Shown here: piece after piece, positions 36,478 through 46,057 of the stretch
How positions within the stretch are numbered: position 1 is the stretch's first letter
Layout of the letters: each line of letters starts with the position of its first letter
Origin: Comamonadaceae bacterium OTU4NAUVB1
GTDB taxonomy: Bacteria > Pseudomonadota > Gammaproteobacteria > Burkholderiales > Burkholderiaceae_C
Assembly: GCA_024372625.1 (NCBI GenBank)
Contig: CP099604.1
Span: 1-64,000 of the forward strand
Length of the DNA stretch: 64,000 bases
Direction of reading: 5' to 3'
The notes under the pieces: generated by a model
Told to the model about the DNA's origin: nothing
Seen by the model: only the letters and a program-made list of their open reading frames with translations
The model's database searches: none
Made by a program: the position numbers and the translations under genes

Positions 36478-38562
36478 TCAGAATTTCCAACGTGCGCTGA
36501 CCCGCACCGTGCGCGGCTCCATCGGGTGGATGTGTCGACCCTCGATGCCACCGCCGCACGTCCCGCTTGCGACCTCGCGTGCCGTACACGACGCGTAGAA
36601 ATACTCGATGTCGTTGCCCTTGCGCCCGGCCAGATTGAAGACATCCAGGCCCAAGGTCAGCTGCCGGTTCACCGCATAGCGGGCGCCGACGTTGAGCAAC
36701 GTGACTGGGCGCGATCGGACCGAGTCGTTGGTGTCCAGCGCACGAGGTCCGAGGTAGCGCAGCCGCACCGACGCGCTCAACGGCCCTTCGGCGTAGGTCA
36801 CGCCAGCGGCCAGCACGCGCTCCACGGCGTTGTCTACGTCGTTGCCTTCCCCCTCCGGTGCGTTGCCTTGGAAGCGGGCCCGCGAGAGCGCGCCGTCGAG
36901 CTCCAGGCGCCAGGACCGCGCCAGCTTCCAGCGCAAGGTCGCCTCGATGCCGCGGCGATTGCTGGCACGTCCTGGCTCGGTCGATCCCGCATCACCGATG
37001 TAGACGAGCTCGGAATCCAGCTTCAGCTGCCACAGCGCCAGCGTGGCGGTGAGGGTTTCGTCGGGCTGGAAGCGCCAACCCAGCTCCGATCCCCGACCCT
37101 TGACCAGTGCCGGGACCCGCTCGGCGGCCTGACCCGACTGCGGATCGAAGGTGATCGTGGCGCCGCGCACATCGTTGCTGTGGAAACCGACGCCTGCGTT
37201 CAGGTAGAGCTCATGGGCGGGCGTCAGGGTGTACGCCATGCCCAGCTTGGGACTCGCCAGCGAATCCCTTCCGCGACCGCTGTTGCCAGCGCCATAGACC
37301 GCCTCCCGGCCTTGCACGTCGTAGCGCAGCACATCGCCACGCACGCCGACGTAGCCGCGCCAGCGGTCGCTGAAGTTGACCAGTTGCTGCCCGTAGACCG
37401 AAAACAGATCCTGCGACACCTTGTCGTCGCGCACGGTGGACAGGCGCTCGCGCTCCTGGGTGTTGTAGAGACCGACCTGCCCGATGCGATCGCCGCGCCA
37501 CTGGCCGCCGAAGGTCAGCAGACCCTCGAGTCCCGCGATCTTGTTGGCCACCGCGTGCGAGGCCTGGGCGCCGAACACGTTGCGCCGGTCGACCTGCTCG
37601 AACTGGTCGCCATTGACCGGGTTGTTGAGGAAGTAGGTGAAGTCAGAGAACAGGTCGAAGCGGTAGTTGATCGCATACAGGCTGACCTGGGTGTCGCCTT
37701 GCGGCCCCTTGTCGAACCACTTGGCCGACAGGCTGAGGCGCCGCGTCTTGCCGCCATCGCTCGGGTTCAACGAGCCGAAGCGCGACAGTTCTCCGCTGTC
37801 GATCGCCCGCTCGGGTACCTGGTCGGTGGAGGTCCAACGGCTCCTGTAGGCCATGCCGGTGATGCTGAACCCCCGCGAGGGGGAGCCTTGCGAGTAGCGC
37901 AGGACGGCGTTGACCTTCCTCAGGTTCTCCGCCACGTCCCAGGGACCGTCCTTGCCTTCGATCTCGATCGCGCCGAGCCAGGTGCGATCGTCCAGCGTGC
38001 GCGATCCGGCAGCCAGCAGGCGCCGGAAATCATGGCTGCCCAGCGTGACCTCGGCGAAAGGCGCATCGAGCGCGCTGAAGTAGTCGAGGTTCGCGCTGCC
38101 GGCCAGCGAGAAGTCACCGCCCTCGGCAAAGTACGGTCCCTTGCGATAGCGCACGCCCGAGACGAGCTCGGGGATGAGGAAGTTCAGGTCGGCATAGCCC
38201 TGGCCGTGCCCGTGCGTGGGCATGTTGACCGGCATGCCGTCGACCGTCACGGCGAAGTCGGTGCCATGGTCGAGGTTGAAACCCCGCAAGAAGTACTGGT
38301 TGGCCTTGCCGTCGCCCGAGTGCTGCGTGGCCACCACGCCGGGCACGGCCTCGACGATGTCGCCGGGCCGGAGTTTGGGTCGCGACTGGTAGGACTCGCG
38401 CTCCACCGCACCTTCACTGGCGCTGTCGGCCGCGCCGATGGACGCATCGCGCGGACCACGCACTTCGACTTCGGGCAGGTGATTTTCCTGCGCGAGCGCC
38501 GCGCCGCCGCAAAAAAGGCCGAGCAGGACCGGACGGCGCAGCCGTGGAAACAATGGCGTCAT
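36478..38562 (-). CDS. TonB-dependent outer-membrane receptor, likely nickel or cobalt
   Basis: 694 residues. A signal peptide (to about GGAALA) is followed by a plug domain with VEVRG and DIVEAVPGVVATQHSGDGKANQYFLRGFNLDHGTDFAVTVDGMPVN (in pieces), then a beta-barrel ending in the aromatic VRVSARWKF. The plug region MPTHGHGQGYADLNFLIPELV has the His-rich loop I associate with receptors next to nikR. It imports a metal complex through the outer membrane with TonB energy. The nikR gene lies 89 bases upstream on the same strand. Confidence 0.8.
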   Translation of the reverse strand: MTPLFPRLRRPVLLGLFCGGAALAQENHLPEVEVRGPRDASIGAADSASEGAVERESYQSRPKLRPGDIVEAVPGVVATQHSGDGKANQYFLRGFNLDHGTDFAVTVDGMPVNMPTHGHGQGYADLNFLIPELVSGVRYRKGPYFAEGGDFSLAGSANLDYFSALDAPFAEVTLGSHDFRRLLAAGSRTLDDRTWLGAIEIEGKDGPWDVAENLRKVNAVLRYSQGSPSRGFSITGMAYRSRWTSTDQVPERAIDSGELSRFGSLNPSDGGKTRRLSLSAKWFDKGPQGDTQVSLYAINYRFDLFSDFTYFLNNPVNGDQFEQVDRRNVFGAQASHAVANKIAGLEGLLTFGGQWRGDRIGQVGLYNTQERERLSTVRDDKVSQDLFSVYGQQLVNFSDRWRGYVGVRGDVLRYDVQGREAVYGAGNSGRGRDSLASPKLGMAYTLTPAHELYLNAGVGFHSNDVRGATITFDPQSGQAAERVPALVKGRGSELGWRFQPDETLTATLALWQLKLDSELVYIGDAGSTEPGRASNRRGIEATLRWKLARSWRLELDGALSRARFQGNAPEGEGNDVDNAVERVLAAGVTYAEGPLSASVRLRYLGPRALDTNDSVRSRPVTLLNVGARYAVNRQLTLGLDVFNLAGRKGNDIEYFYASCTAREVASGTCGGGIEGRHIHPMEPRTVRVSARWKF

Positions 38563-38575
38563 GGCACAAGCAGTT

Positions 38576-38610
38576 CAGGATTTGTAAGAAGAATCCTGGA
38601 TTATTCATAC
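38576..38610 (-). promoter_or_regulatory. Candidate operator between nikR and the receptor gene
   Basis: CAGGATT and AATCCTG form a perfect 7-bp inverted repeat with a 9-base spacer (38576-38598), just before TCATAC (38605-38610). TCATAC is one half of the E. coli NikR consensus GTATGA-N16-TCATAC. The other half is weak (GTAAGA at N15), so NikR control is plausible but unproven. Confidence 0.4.
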
Positions 38611-38651
38611 GAGCATGTCACTTCGGTGTACGCCGTGTGGGGCGACGGGCC

Positions 38652-39131
38652 TCAGTTGATGGGCTTGAAGTGGTCGTGGACCGGCAGATGACCGTGCGAG
38701 TGGCGCGCTGAATCCGCTGCTGCCAGTGGTACCAGATGAACGTTGCCGTGCCGGATGCCGCGCAAGGCGACCAGTTGCTCGGCGCACGCGCGAACATGGT
38801 CCAGCGGCCCGCGCAGTACCACCGTCTCCAAGCAGTGATCGTGATCCAGATGGGTGTGCGAGCTGGTTATCACCAGGTCGTGGTGGTCGTGTTGGAGGGC
38901 CAGCATGCGCGAGGTGATGGTCTGCTCGTGGTGATCGTAGACGTAGCTGACATTGGCGACGCACCACGCGGGTGGCGCTGCAGGATCTGTCGTGATCAGC
39001 CGCTCCCGACCCAGGCCGGTACGGATGAGGTCTCGCACGGCCTCGGACCGGTTGACGTAGCCCTTGCTGGCGATCAATTTGTCGAACTGGGCAGCGAGCT
39101 CGTCGTCGAGCGAGATGGTGAATCGTTGCAT
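38652..39131 (-). CDS. nikR: NikR nickel-responsive repressor
   Basis: 159 residues. An N-terminal ribbon-helix-helix (QRFTISLDDELAAQFDKLI) is followed by an ACT-like metal domain. Nickel ligands fit E. coli NikR exactly by spacing: H81, H92, H94 and C100 (HTHLDHDHC). Unusual is a His-rich tail (HSHGHLPVHDHF) that could hold extra metal. It represses nickel-uptake genes when nickel is plentiful. It probably controls the receptor downstream and perhaps the operon beyond. Confidence 0.9.
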   Translation of the reverse strand: MQRFTISLDDELAAQFDKLIASKGYVNRSEAVRDLIRTGLGRERLITTDPAAPPAWCVANVSYVYDHHEQTITSRMLALQHDHHDLVITSSHTHLDHDHCLETVVLRGPLDHVRACAEQLVALRGIRHGNVHLVPLAAADSARHSHGHLPVHDHFKPIN

Positions 39132-40336
39132 GGATGGGATTCTGGAACACCCAGGTGACTCCACCGCGAGTCCAGAGAGAAAGTCTTCATGCCCCAGGCA
39201 AGGCAACAGGTGACCGTCCTGCTCGTCTCGATCGAGACCGCCGCGACCGCACCGGCGGGCGTGATCCATCCGGATTCGTACACGCAGCACGGCCTCGGTG
39301 TCGGGGACGGCTGCGCTTGCCTGCCGAGCCCTTGTGCAGTCGTTGTCCAGTGGCGATGGTCGAGCACCCAGACCCCCTGCAGGTGACGGCGGACGCGCCC
39401 GACCCGAGCGGCCACGCCACGGTCGACGGCGCCACGGAGGCGATCGATCGTGCATCGATGCAGGCCGACAAGAAGCTGATGGCCGCAAAACGCACCCTGC
39501 TGGAGGACGATGTGACGAAATGCAGGAACAGCACGGGATCCTCGGGGGATGTAGCGGCGAAGAAGCGCCACCACGCAGGCCGGTCCGATGCATCTGCTTA
39601 TTCCTCGCGGGGCCGCCGCAGCGGCGCAGACGACGTCGCAAGCAAACGTGCATGGCCCCTTGCCCCTTCGATGATGGAACGGACCATCTCGAACATCACA
39701 TCGGGACACCGCGCTCCACCGGGAAATGCGGTTCGAACGTCACCCTGCGATGCAGTTTCTCTCATGCCCGCGTCGATCGACATCGAGCCGCCAACGGGCA
39801 ACGACAGGCTGTCGCCGTCGAAGGATCGCTGGAAATCGAGCTGGATGCCAGAACGCGACATGGCGTTCGAGAAGACTGACCCTGCCACGGAAAACGTCCG
39901 TCACATCAAAGTCGAAGGCGATCCGATGACGCGCGCTCACTCGCACGGGCACAAACTCCTTCGACAAGGGGCATTGCGCCTGTTCTGTCTTGCTGTTGCC
40001 GGCAGTCTTCGAAATGCCCTGTCTATAAAACGAATGCTTGCAAATCGACTCAATGCAAAATTTTCCGATTTCCTGACAATTTTTTCGTCAAGGAGACAGC
40101 GGCAGCGCATTGGTGACAATCACGCTCATCGGCATCAGGCTTATTAATGGTTGACGGACAAACGTTCAGGAGATCGCAGCATTCAGACCGCGAAAATATC
40201 GCCGGACCATGAATCCATTTTCTCGCGGCATGCGTACGTTCAGGTGCGCTCATGCGTTGTCAAAACCCCAGGCACCTGCGCCACCGTCTGGGCGTGAGCT
40301 CGAAAGATAAAAACACGTTTCCTGGAATTTTCACCA
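39132..40336. other. 1.2-kb region without a recognised gene
   Basis: Frames are open on both strands in the GC-rich left two thirds. A plus-strand stretch near 39,356-39,640 has strong GC third positions and may be a decayed or unknown gene, but its start and end are not defined by a ribosome site or motif. The right third (about 40,000-40,330) is AT-rich and likely holds the promoter of the GAF gene. No repeat stands out. Confidence 0.3.
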
Positions 40337-40846
40337 ATGCCAAAACAGTTCGTGGTCGCCACCTCGGATGCCTCCAGCGACATCATGGCTTCGACCATCA
40401 CCGGCTTGCTTCACGACGCACGTGTGCTCCTCGGCATGGACATCGTTTTCGTCAGCGAGTTTGCTGAAGGTCGACGATTGGTTCGCTGGGTCGATAGGTC
40501 TGCGGATGCCGATGAGACGATCAGAGAGGGACAGTCCAATCTTCTCGAAGAAACCTACTGCCAGCGCGTGGTCGATGGTCGCCTCCCGTTGGCAATTCCC
40601 GACGCTCAATGCCTGCCGGAAGCGGACCGGCTTGAAATCACGAAAGCACTCAAGATTCGAACGTACTTGGCTGCTCCCATCATCATGTCCAATGGTCGGC
40701 TGTTCGGAACGTTGTGCTGCATCAGCCATCAGCCGCGCACGGCGCTGGGAAATCGACAGGTCGATGCGCTGCGCATCGTTGCCGAGCGGGTTTCAGCGGA
40801 ACTGCAAAAGAACTTCCCGGACTTGGCATGTTCGGACAGCGGTTGA
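40337..40846 (+). CDS. Stand-alone GAF-domain protein
   Basis: 169 residues forming one GAF fold: VFVSEFAEG..., then ETYCQRVVDGRLPLAIPDA and YLAAPIIMSNGRLFGTLCCI. GAF domains bind small ligands or act as redox or light sensors. No output domain is attached. It is clearly related to the GAF protein at 60841-61392, sharing the CQRVxxGRLP and GRLxGxLCC blocks. Partners are not obvious; diguanylate-cyclase or kinase signalling elsewhere is possible. Confidence 0.75.
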   Translation: MPKQFVVATSDASSDIMASTITGLLHDARVLLGMDIVFVSEFAEGRRLVRWVDRSADADETIREGQSNLLEETYCQRVVDGRLPLAIPDAQCLPEADRLEITKALKIRTYLAAPIIMSNGRLFGTLCCISHQPRTALGNRQVDALRIVAERVSAELQKNFPDLACSDSG

Positions 40847-41527
40847 GGCACCGTTTCACGAGAAACCAAACGAAGGTCTCGACTTGATCAGACGTTGATC
40901 AATCGCAAATTCTTGCGATAGGAATCTGTCAGCCAAGCATTGTGAATCGTGCACAAGCGCTTTTCATAAAACGATCGGGAGGTTCGCCAGCACTTTCATT
41001 CAACCGCGAGCGGTCACGAACCCTGATTTACAGGCGTTCTGCTGGCGAACCTCAGTGGACGGAACGTCGCCGCCATGCCCATGCCCACTCGAACTGGTTA
41101 GGCCATGCGCCTGGAGTCAGATTCACACGGCTCCGCGTCGCGACCGGCGTCCAAGTCGCACGACGCCCACGTCGAAGACCCGGACGATCCGGGAATCCAC
41201 CGGGCGACGTTCGACCGTGGCCAGCCGGTCCACGTCGAAGCGCGCCATGACGTTGCGCGCGGATCGTCCAAGGATGACGCGCCCCGGATCCATGTGGCAG
41301 AAGCACGGGACTGGCGAAAGCCATCAGCGCCTCTGGCCGCAATGGCAGGGTCGAACGGTAGCGCGTGATCAGACGAGATGGACGCGACGTCGGGGGAGAT
41401 GAGGCCCTGTGGTGGGTTCATGTCGGCGGCCGGCTCGCGACCCTGTTCGGGCAGCACGCGCTGCTTCTCAGTAGCATCGACGTTTCACCGAAAGCCGGTC
41501 CATCGCGCGACGGGCCCCTGCACCCCC
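40847..41527. other. Intergenic region before the MFS gene
   Basis: It holds the inverted repeat at 40979-41053. Further right a minus-strand frame at 41123-41293 (56 codons) and an overlapping plus-strand frame at 41105-41368 both have GC-rich third positions, so neither can be trusted. No motif is recognised in either. The MFS promoter should lie at its right end. Confidence 0.3.
40979..41053. repeat. 75-bp element bounded by perfect 14-bp inverted repeats
   Basis: GAGGTTCGCCAGCA at 40979-40992 is the exact reverse complement of TGCTGGCGAACCTC at 41040-41053, with a 47-base interior. The size is too large for a normal terminator and resembles a miniature mobile element or REP-type hairpin. 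No copy was noticed elsewhere in the window. Confidence 0.6.
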
Positions 41528-43045
41528 ATGACCCTCGCTCCCCGGACCACCCACCGGCCCTTCGTCATCGCTGCGGTCATGGCTTCCATGGCCATGGTCG
41601 CCATCGAAGCCACCATCGTGTCGACCGTGATGCCCCAGATCGCCACGTCGCTGGGGGGTCTGCATCTCTACAGCTGGGTCTTCGCCTCGTTTTTGCTGGC
41701 GCAGACGGCCATGACGGTGGTGTTCGGCAAGCTGTCGGACATCTACGGCCGCAGGCCGGTGATGTTCGTCGGCATCGCCATTTTCCTGCTCGGGTCGATC
41801 CTGGCGGGTTTCGCTTGGTCGATGCCGGCCATGATCTGTTTCCGCATGATCCAGGGCGTGGGCGCGGGCGCGATCCAGCCCGTTGGGATGACCATCGTGG
41901 CCGACCTCTATCCGGTGCGCGAACGTGGCAAGGTGCAAGGCTACCTCGCGAGCGTGTGGGCTGTCTCCGCGGTGCTCGGGCCGATGCTGGGTGCGCTGAT
42001 CGTGCAGGAACTCTCCTGGGCGTGGATCTTCTGGATCAACATCCCGATCGGCCTGCTCGCGGTGCTCGGCTTCTGGCGCTTCCTGCGCGAAGCGCCGTTG
42101 GCGCGCCGCAGTTCGATCGACCTGGTCGGTGCGCTGCTGTTCACGATCGGCATCGCCGCGCTAATGACCGCGCTGACGGAGATCGGTGTCGGCCACGCTG
42201 GATGGGCACTGTTCTGGGCTGTCGTTTTCGGGGTGGCTGCGGTGCTTTTCGTCCGACAGGAGCGGCGTGCGCCCGATCCGATGGTGTCGTTCCGCCTGTG
42301 GGGCGCACGGATGATCGCGACTTTGAACAGCGCCTCGATGCTCGTGGGCATGTCGCTGATCGGCATTACGACCTTCCTGCCGATGTACGTCCTGGTGGTC
42401 CTGGGTCGATCGTCGGTCGTCGCCGGGCTGGCGTTGACCATGGTCATGCTGGGCTGGCCATTGGGCGCCACACTGACGTCGCGGACCTTCCACCGCGTGG
42501 GCCTGTGGCGCTTGGTGCTTATCGGCTCGGCCTTGATGCCGCTCGGCGCCGTCGCCTTCGCCCTGCTGCGACCCGACGGCTCGCCTGTCCTGGCGGGCGT
42601 CGGATCCTTCGTGATCGGGTTGGGAATGGGCGTGCTCAGCCTCAGTTCACTGATCCTCATCCAGGAAGCGGTCGACACGCCGGAGCGTGGGGTGGCGACG
42701 GCATCCAACATCTTCGCGCGCAACCTCGGAAGTGCGCTGGGCGCCACGTTCTTCGGCGCCATCTTCAACTTCGGTCTCAGCCGCGCCAACGGCGGCACGA
42801 TGATCTCCGAAGACCAGCTGCATCGACTGCTGCAGGGCGCGCATGGCAGGGAGATGGTGACGGTTGCCGACGCCGCCCTCCGGAACGCGCTCGCCGGGTC
42901 GCTGCAGTTCACCTTCCTGGTGATGCTGTTCGTGACACTGGGCATCGTGGTGCTGGCCCTCGTGTTGCCGCGCCGAGGGTTGGGCATCCGGATCGCGGAC
43001 TCATCGTCCGAAGGTGACGGTGCGATCCCGCAGAACCTTCACTGA
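41528..43045 (+). CDS. MFS multidrug exporter, 14-helix (DHA2) type
   Basis: 505 residues from the ATG at 41528, chosen as the family start; the longer frame upstream reads into non-coding sequence. It has about 14 membrane segments and motif A, GKLSDIYGRRPV, with the antiporter-type GPMLGALI later. Such proteins pump drugs or dyes out using protons. No regulator gene is adjacent. The substrate is unknown. Confidence 0.85.
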   Translation: MTLAPRTTHRPFVIAAVMASMAMVAIEATIVSTVMPQIATSLGGLHLYSWVFASFLLAQTAMTVVFGKLSDIYGRRPVMFVGIAIFLLGSILAGFAWSMPAMICFRMIQGVGAGAIQPVGMTIVADLYPVRERGKVQGYLASVWAVSAVLGPMLGALIVQELSWAWIFWINIPIGLLAVLGFWRFLREAPLARRSSIDLVGALLFTIGIAALMTALTEIGVGHAGWALFWAVVFGVAAVLFVRQERRAPDPMVSFRLWGARMIATLNSASMLVGMSLIGITTFLPMYVLVVLGRSSVVAGLALTMVMLGWPLGATLTSRTFHRVGLWRLVLIGSALMPLGAVAFALLRPDGSPVLAGVGSFVIGLGMGVLSLSSLILIQEAVDTPERGVATASNIFARNLGSALGATFFGAIFNFGLSRANGGTMISEDQLHRLLQGAHGREMVTVADAALRNALAGSLQFTFLVMLFVTLGIVVLALVLPRRGLGIRIADSSSEGDGAIPQNLH

Positions 43046-43196
43046 TCGCGCACCGGCCGGGATGCGGCTCCGCATCGTCGGCGGTCCAATCAGGCCAGCG
43101 ATCGATTCGAGTCCGCGCCTTGAATCGCTCACGGGCCCTGGCGACACGAGCGTCTGAGTCGCGCCTCGCACTTCGGCCGCATCCCGTGGCCGATGT

Positions 43197-43445
43197 TCAG
43201 GCTCTCGCTGCGGGTCGCGCAGGATGTCTTTTCAGGACCTGATGCTCGGGTTTGCTCATGTCCAGATTGAAACGCTCGTCGCCTGTGGTGTGGACCCCCG
43301 CGAAATTCCAGGTCGCCGACGCCGGACCCCCCGGCAGATGGACATACCCGTCGAGCTGATTCGTGCACCGTCTCGTGATGTCCGTGACAGCCGCGCGAAA
43401 TCCACCGAGGGTGGTGGTTTGTACGGAAGCATTGAGTTTGGCCAT
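43197..43445 (-). CDS. Small hypothetical protein
   Basis: 82 residues from the ATG at 43445. The sequence is compact and coding-like (TTTLGGFRAAVTDITRRC; VHLPGGPASATWNFAG), with a basic Pro/Ala/Arg tail. No known domain and no clear ribosome site. The frame is open upstream but unlikely to be used. Confidence 0.35.
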   Translation of the reverse strand: MAKLNASVQTTTLGGFRAAVTDITRRCTNQLDGYVHLPGGPASATWNFAGVHTTGDERFNLDMSKPEHQVLKRHPARPAARA

Positions 43446-43797
43446 GGGAACGTCATCACAGGTCTCGGGAATCACCTGCGCCGCAAGAAAGATGCCGGCA
43501 TTGTTCGCGGTCTTTGTGAAGCGTCGATGAAGCGCTGTCGTTAAGATCGACGCGTGTCGGCGTCGTGGGGCCACGGACCAAGCATGTTCGGCAGACTGAC
43601 AATCGTCCGGACAGGCCGTTCACCCGCAATGGATCAGGCGATGACTTCAGTTCAGACCGCGCTGACATCGCAGGTCCTGGATCGGCGAGGAACGCCAAAG
43701 GCAGAATAAACACAATCGCCGGCGCGAACCTTCGAAAATCAGGTTTCCCGGCACTAATCGTCTTGTCGTGCCAAGCTTAAATGCACAGACTCGGTGC
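43446..43797. other. Gene-free stretch
   Basis: No supported gene, repeat or terminator is seen between the two small hypothetical genes. Short frames lack any motif. Confidence 0.35.
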
Positions 43798-44001
43798 ATG
43801 CTCGAAGCAATCACTCACCACGACGCGACATACGTTCCTTACGCTCGACAGCGGGCAGCGGGCGGTCAATGGGAAGGCGCGGTCGACATCGTTTGCGACG
43901 ACCGCAAGACCGTCCACGTGTGCGATCGATTTCATGCCGATTCGGCGGATGCGGTCTTGGACGCTGCGGTCGACGCCATACGACTGGCCGGTGTGTTCTA
44001 G
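43798..44001 (+). CDS. Small hypothetical protein
   Basis: 67 residues, with the coding-like stretch TVHVCDRFHADSADAVLDAAVDAIRLAGV. The ATG at 43798 is used; a GTG at 43768 would add ten residues. No ribosome site is obvious for either. No known domain, signal or membrane segment. Confidence 0.4.
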   Translation: MLEAITHHDATYVPYARQRAAGGQWEGAVDIVCDDRKTVHVCDRFHADSADAVLDAAVDAIRLAGVF

Positions 44002-44130
44002 TCCTGGCAGTCCATGCGTCTCGGCCGTGCTACAGGATCGTTTGGGCGTCACCGCTCGTGGCGCTTCGCCTTGCGTTCTCCTCGATCGAGCGGATGATGC
44101 GGCTTCCATCCGACTTCAAGGCCACAGGCC

Positions 44131-44316
44131 ATGGACTATCTGGACCTTGCTTGCGCAGTGCTGGCTGCTATCGCCATGGCTTCGCTGGTCTACGCGGGCA
44201 CGGTGGTGCCGGGCCCGAAGGACTTCACCAGCATGGACATCGACATGGTCGTTGTGACCGCGGTCGCCACGTTCGTTTCGATGATGGTCGCCCAGCATCC
44301 AGAGTGGCTTTCGTAA
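44131..44316 (+). CDS. Small membrane protein
   Basis: 61 residues with two hydrophobic stretches (about 6-25 and 38-53) joined by a short polar loop (PGPKDFTSMD). Probably an inner-membrane protein of unknown role. No domain recognised. Confidence 0.4.
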   Translation: MDYLDLACAVLAAIAMASLVYAGTVVPGPKDFTSMDIDMVVVTAVATFVSMMVAQHPEWLS

Positions 44317-44725
44317 GGATGGCGTGATCCGGTCCACCGGCCAGAGGGTCGGTCGATGCGCCGACGCGGCCTCCGATCCGACGGCAATGTTCCAGCGATG
44401 GCGACGTCACCTACGGCAATGACGCCATCCGAGGTTGAGGGTGGCATGGCCAAGGCGTCTGCTCGCACATTCAGCCTGACACGAACCGATATCGCCAGGG
44501 AGTCGTCGATGGCCAGAGGAAATCCAAGCATGGGCGGCCGCCGGCTCCATACCGACCATTGGGAGCGCCATGCACACGCTGGCGCTGAATCCAGCATGAC
44601 CAAGAAGATTCAGCACAGCCATGGATGCGCGGGGTCTGCATGCCCTGCAATCCGATCTACCAGTTCAAGTCAGTGTGCAAGCACACGTTCTCAGCCTCCC
44701 CCACTCTGCCCATGAAGTCCTGCGA
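44317..44725. other. Region downstream of the orphan antitoxin
   Basis: This is where a RelE-type toxin partner would be expected on the minus strand. None is seen: the frame after the antitoxin stop has no RelE motif. Other frames lack motifs. Confidence 0.4.
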
Positions 44726-44995
44726 TCAGCAGCGGATCAGCCCTTGCGCGTCACCCGGCAGGATCTCGCGGACCGGCCCCAGCTCTCGCTCCACGTCGTC
44801 CAGCGTGTAAGCCAAGCTGCGCCCGGCAGGCATGTCGGGCATCAATTGGGCAACGGCGTATTGCCGCTCCAGGTTTCCAATCTGTTGACCGAGGATCTCG
44901 TTCAGGTAGAAGTCGCTGCTCAAGCCGGTTTGAGCAGCGATGTCTTGCAAACGACCGAACAACTCATCCGAAAGTTGGATGGAAATGGTAACCAT
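44726..44995 (-). CDS. RelB/CopG-like antitoxin without an adjacent toxin
   Basis: 89 residues. It begins like a ribbon-helix-helix protein (VTISIQLSDELFGRLQDIAAQTGLSSDFYLNEIL), and the tail AYTLDDVERELG matches RelB-type antitoxins that wrap a RelE/ParE toxin. No toxin gene is present on either side, so it is an orphan. It may counter a toxin elsewhere or act as an autoregulator. Confidence 0.6.
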   Translation of the reverse strand: MVTISIQLSDELFGRLQDIAAQTGLSSDFYLNEILGQQIGNLERQYAVAQLMPDMPAGRSLAYTLDDVERELGPVREILPGDAQGLIRC

Positions 44996-45817
44996 GTAGC
45001 CTTCAGCGATTGAGCTTCGAAATCAGGATTGTCACTCATCCATACGCAATCAAGGTCCGGTTTCGTTATTGCGATAACTCATCGCACGGTGTGGACGATG
45101 TCAATCGCTCAAACTCAGGCGCAGCAGGCGATGGCACGAGTTTCCTGTTTCGACGACCTCGATACCCGGCGTCAGTGGCTCAGGGCGCAGCGCACACAAG
45201 CTGGCGCCAATCCTGGGCGCAGTGAGACGAGACCGAGACTTCCATTGGGCAAGGATCGATCGGAAGTTGGTTGCCTTCCCGTTGCCAGTGCTGCCGAGAA
45301 CCTCTGCCCGAGCACTCGCAGGGACGTTGAAACGAAGCGCGCTCACTAGGCGATGCTCAAGCCCCAACCGGCTCAATTTATCCCGATGGGCCTGAAACGT
45401 TCTTGGATATGGCGGTCCGACGCTTCACCGCCGGACACGCCAGACAAGTTTGGTGCAGCCACATCGAGCGCGTGCATCGACGATGCGCATCGTCCCACCT
45501 TGCGCGCAAGGCCCTGCCACCTGCCCCCAGCTTTGAGCGCGATCGATTCGGTCGGGAGCGATGGCATTGAACGAGGCGACCGCTGCCGCTGGACGGGCCT
45601 CATGGCACGCGTTTTGATGACGTCACCGGGGGGTGCGTCGACGCGTTTGCTGGTGGTTCAGGATTGGTGAACTCAACCAACCGCACATATCGAAATTTTC
45701 CGAAGTCTGAATCGACCCAGAGGAATTCACGGTCTTGACGTGCGAGGGATGTCGTGCGCTGACACGAGGACCGTGACGTTGACACCCAAACACACGACGA
45801 GCCAACAACCGTGCCTG
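44996..45817. other. Region left of the replication origin
   Basis: No gene is confidently supported. A minus-strand frame (about 45,600-45,760) contains a coding-like piece (REFLWVDSDFGKFRYVRLVEF) but its upstream part runs into the iterons and no start is defined. The region may contain the remains of displaced genes beside the origin. Confidence 0.3.
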
Positions 45818-45874
45818 CACGGGTTCCTATCGACGCGTGCTCGGCCTGCCGTGCAGGCAAGACATCGCTTGAAG

Positions 45875-45883
45875 TTATCCACA
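45875..45883 (+). promoter_or_regulatory. DnaA box in the origin
   Basis: TTATCCACA matches the DnaA consensus exactly and lies between two iterons. Confidence 0.75.
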
Positions 45884-46048
45884 GGAGGCACGGGTTCCTA
45901 TCGACACGCCTATCGGGTTCCTATCGACGCTGGGGAGTGAACAACGGGTAGCTATCGACGGTCGGCACGGGTAGCTATCGACGCTGGCACGGGTAGCTAT
46001 CGACAGGCGTCGATAGCTACCTTGAACAGAAACAACGGTCTAAGTGAC

Positions 46049-46057
46049 TTATGCACA
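46049..46057 (+). promoter_or_regulatory. Second DnaA box beside the AT-rich segment
   Basis: TTATGCACA matches the TTATNCACA consensus and adjoins the AT-rich stretch that is the likely unwinding element. Confidence 0.75.

Noticed and set aside
39134..40147. A 337-codon plus-strand frame upstream of nikR
   Set aside because: Composition changes along it, no motif or ribosome site is seen, and it runs into AT-rich non-coding DNA.
44317..44725. A RelE-type toxin following the antitoxin
   Set aside because: No frame on either strand shows RelE features.
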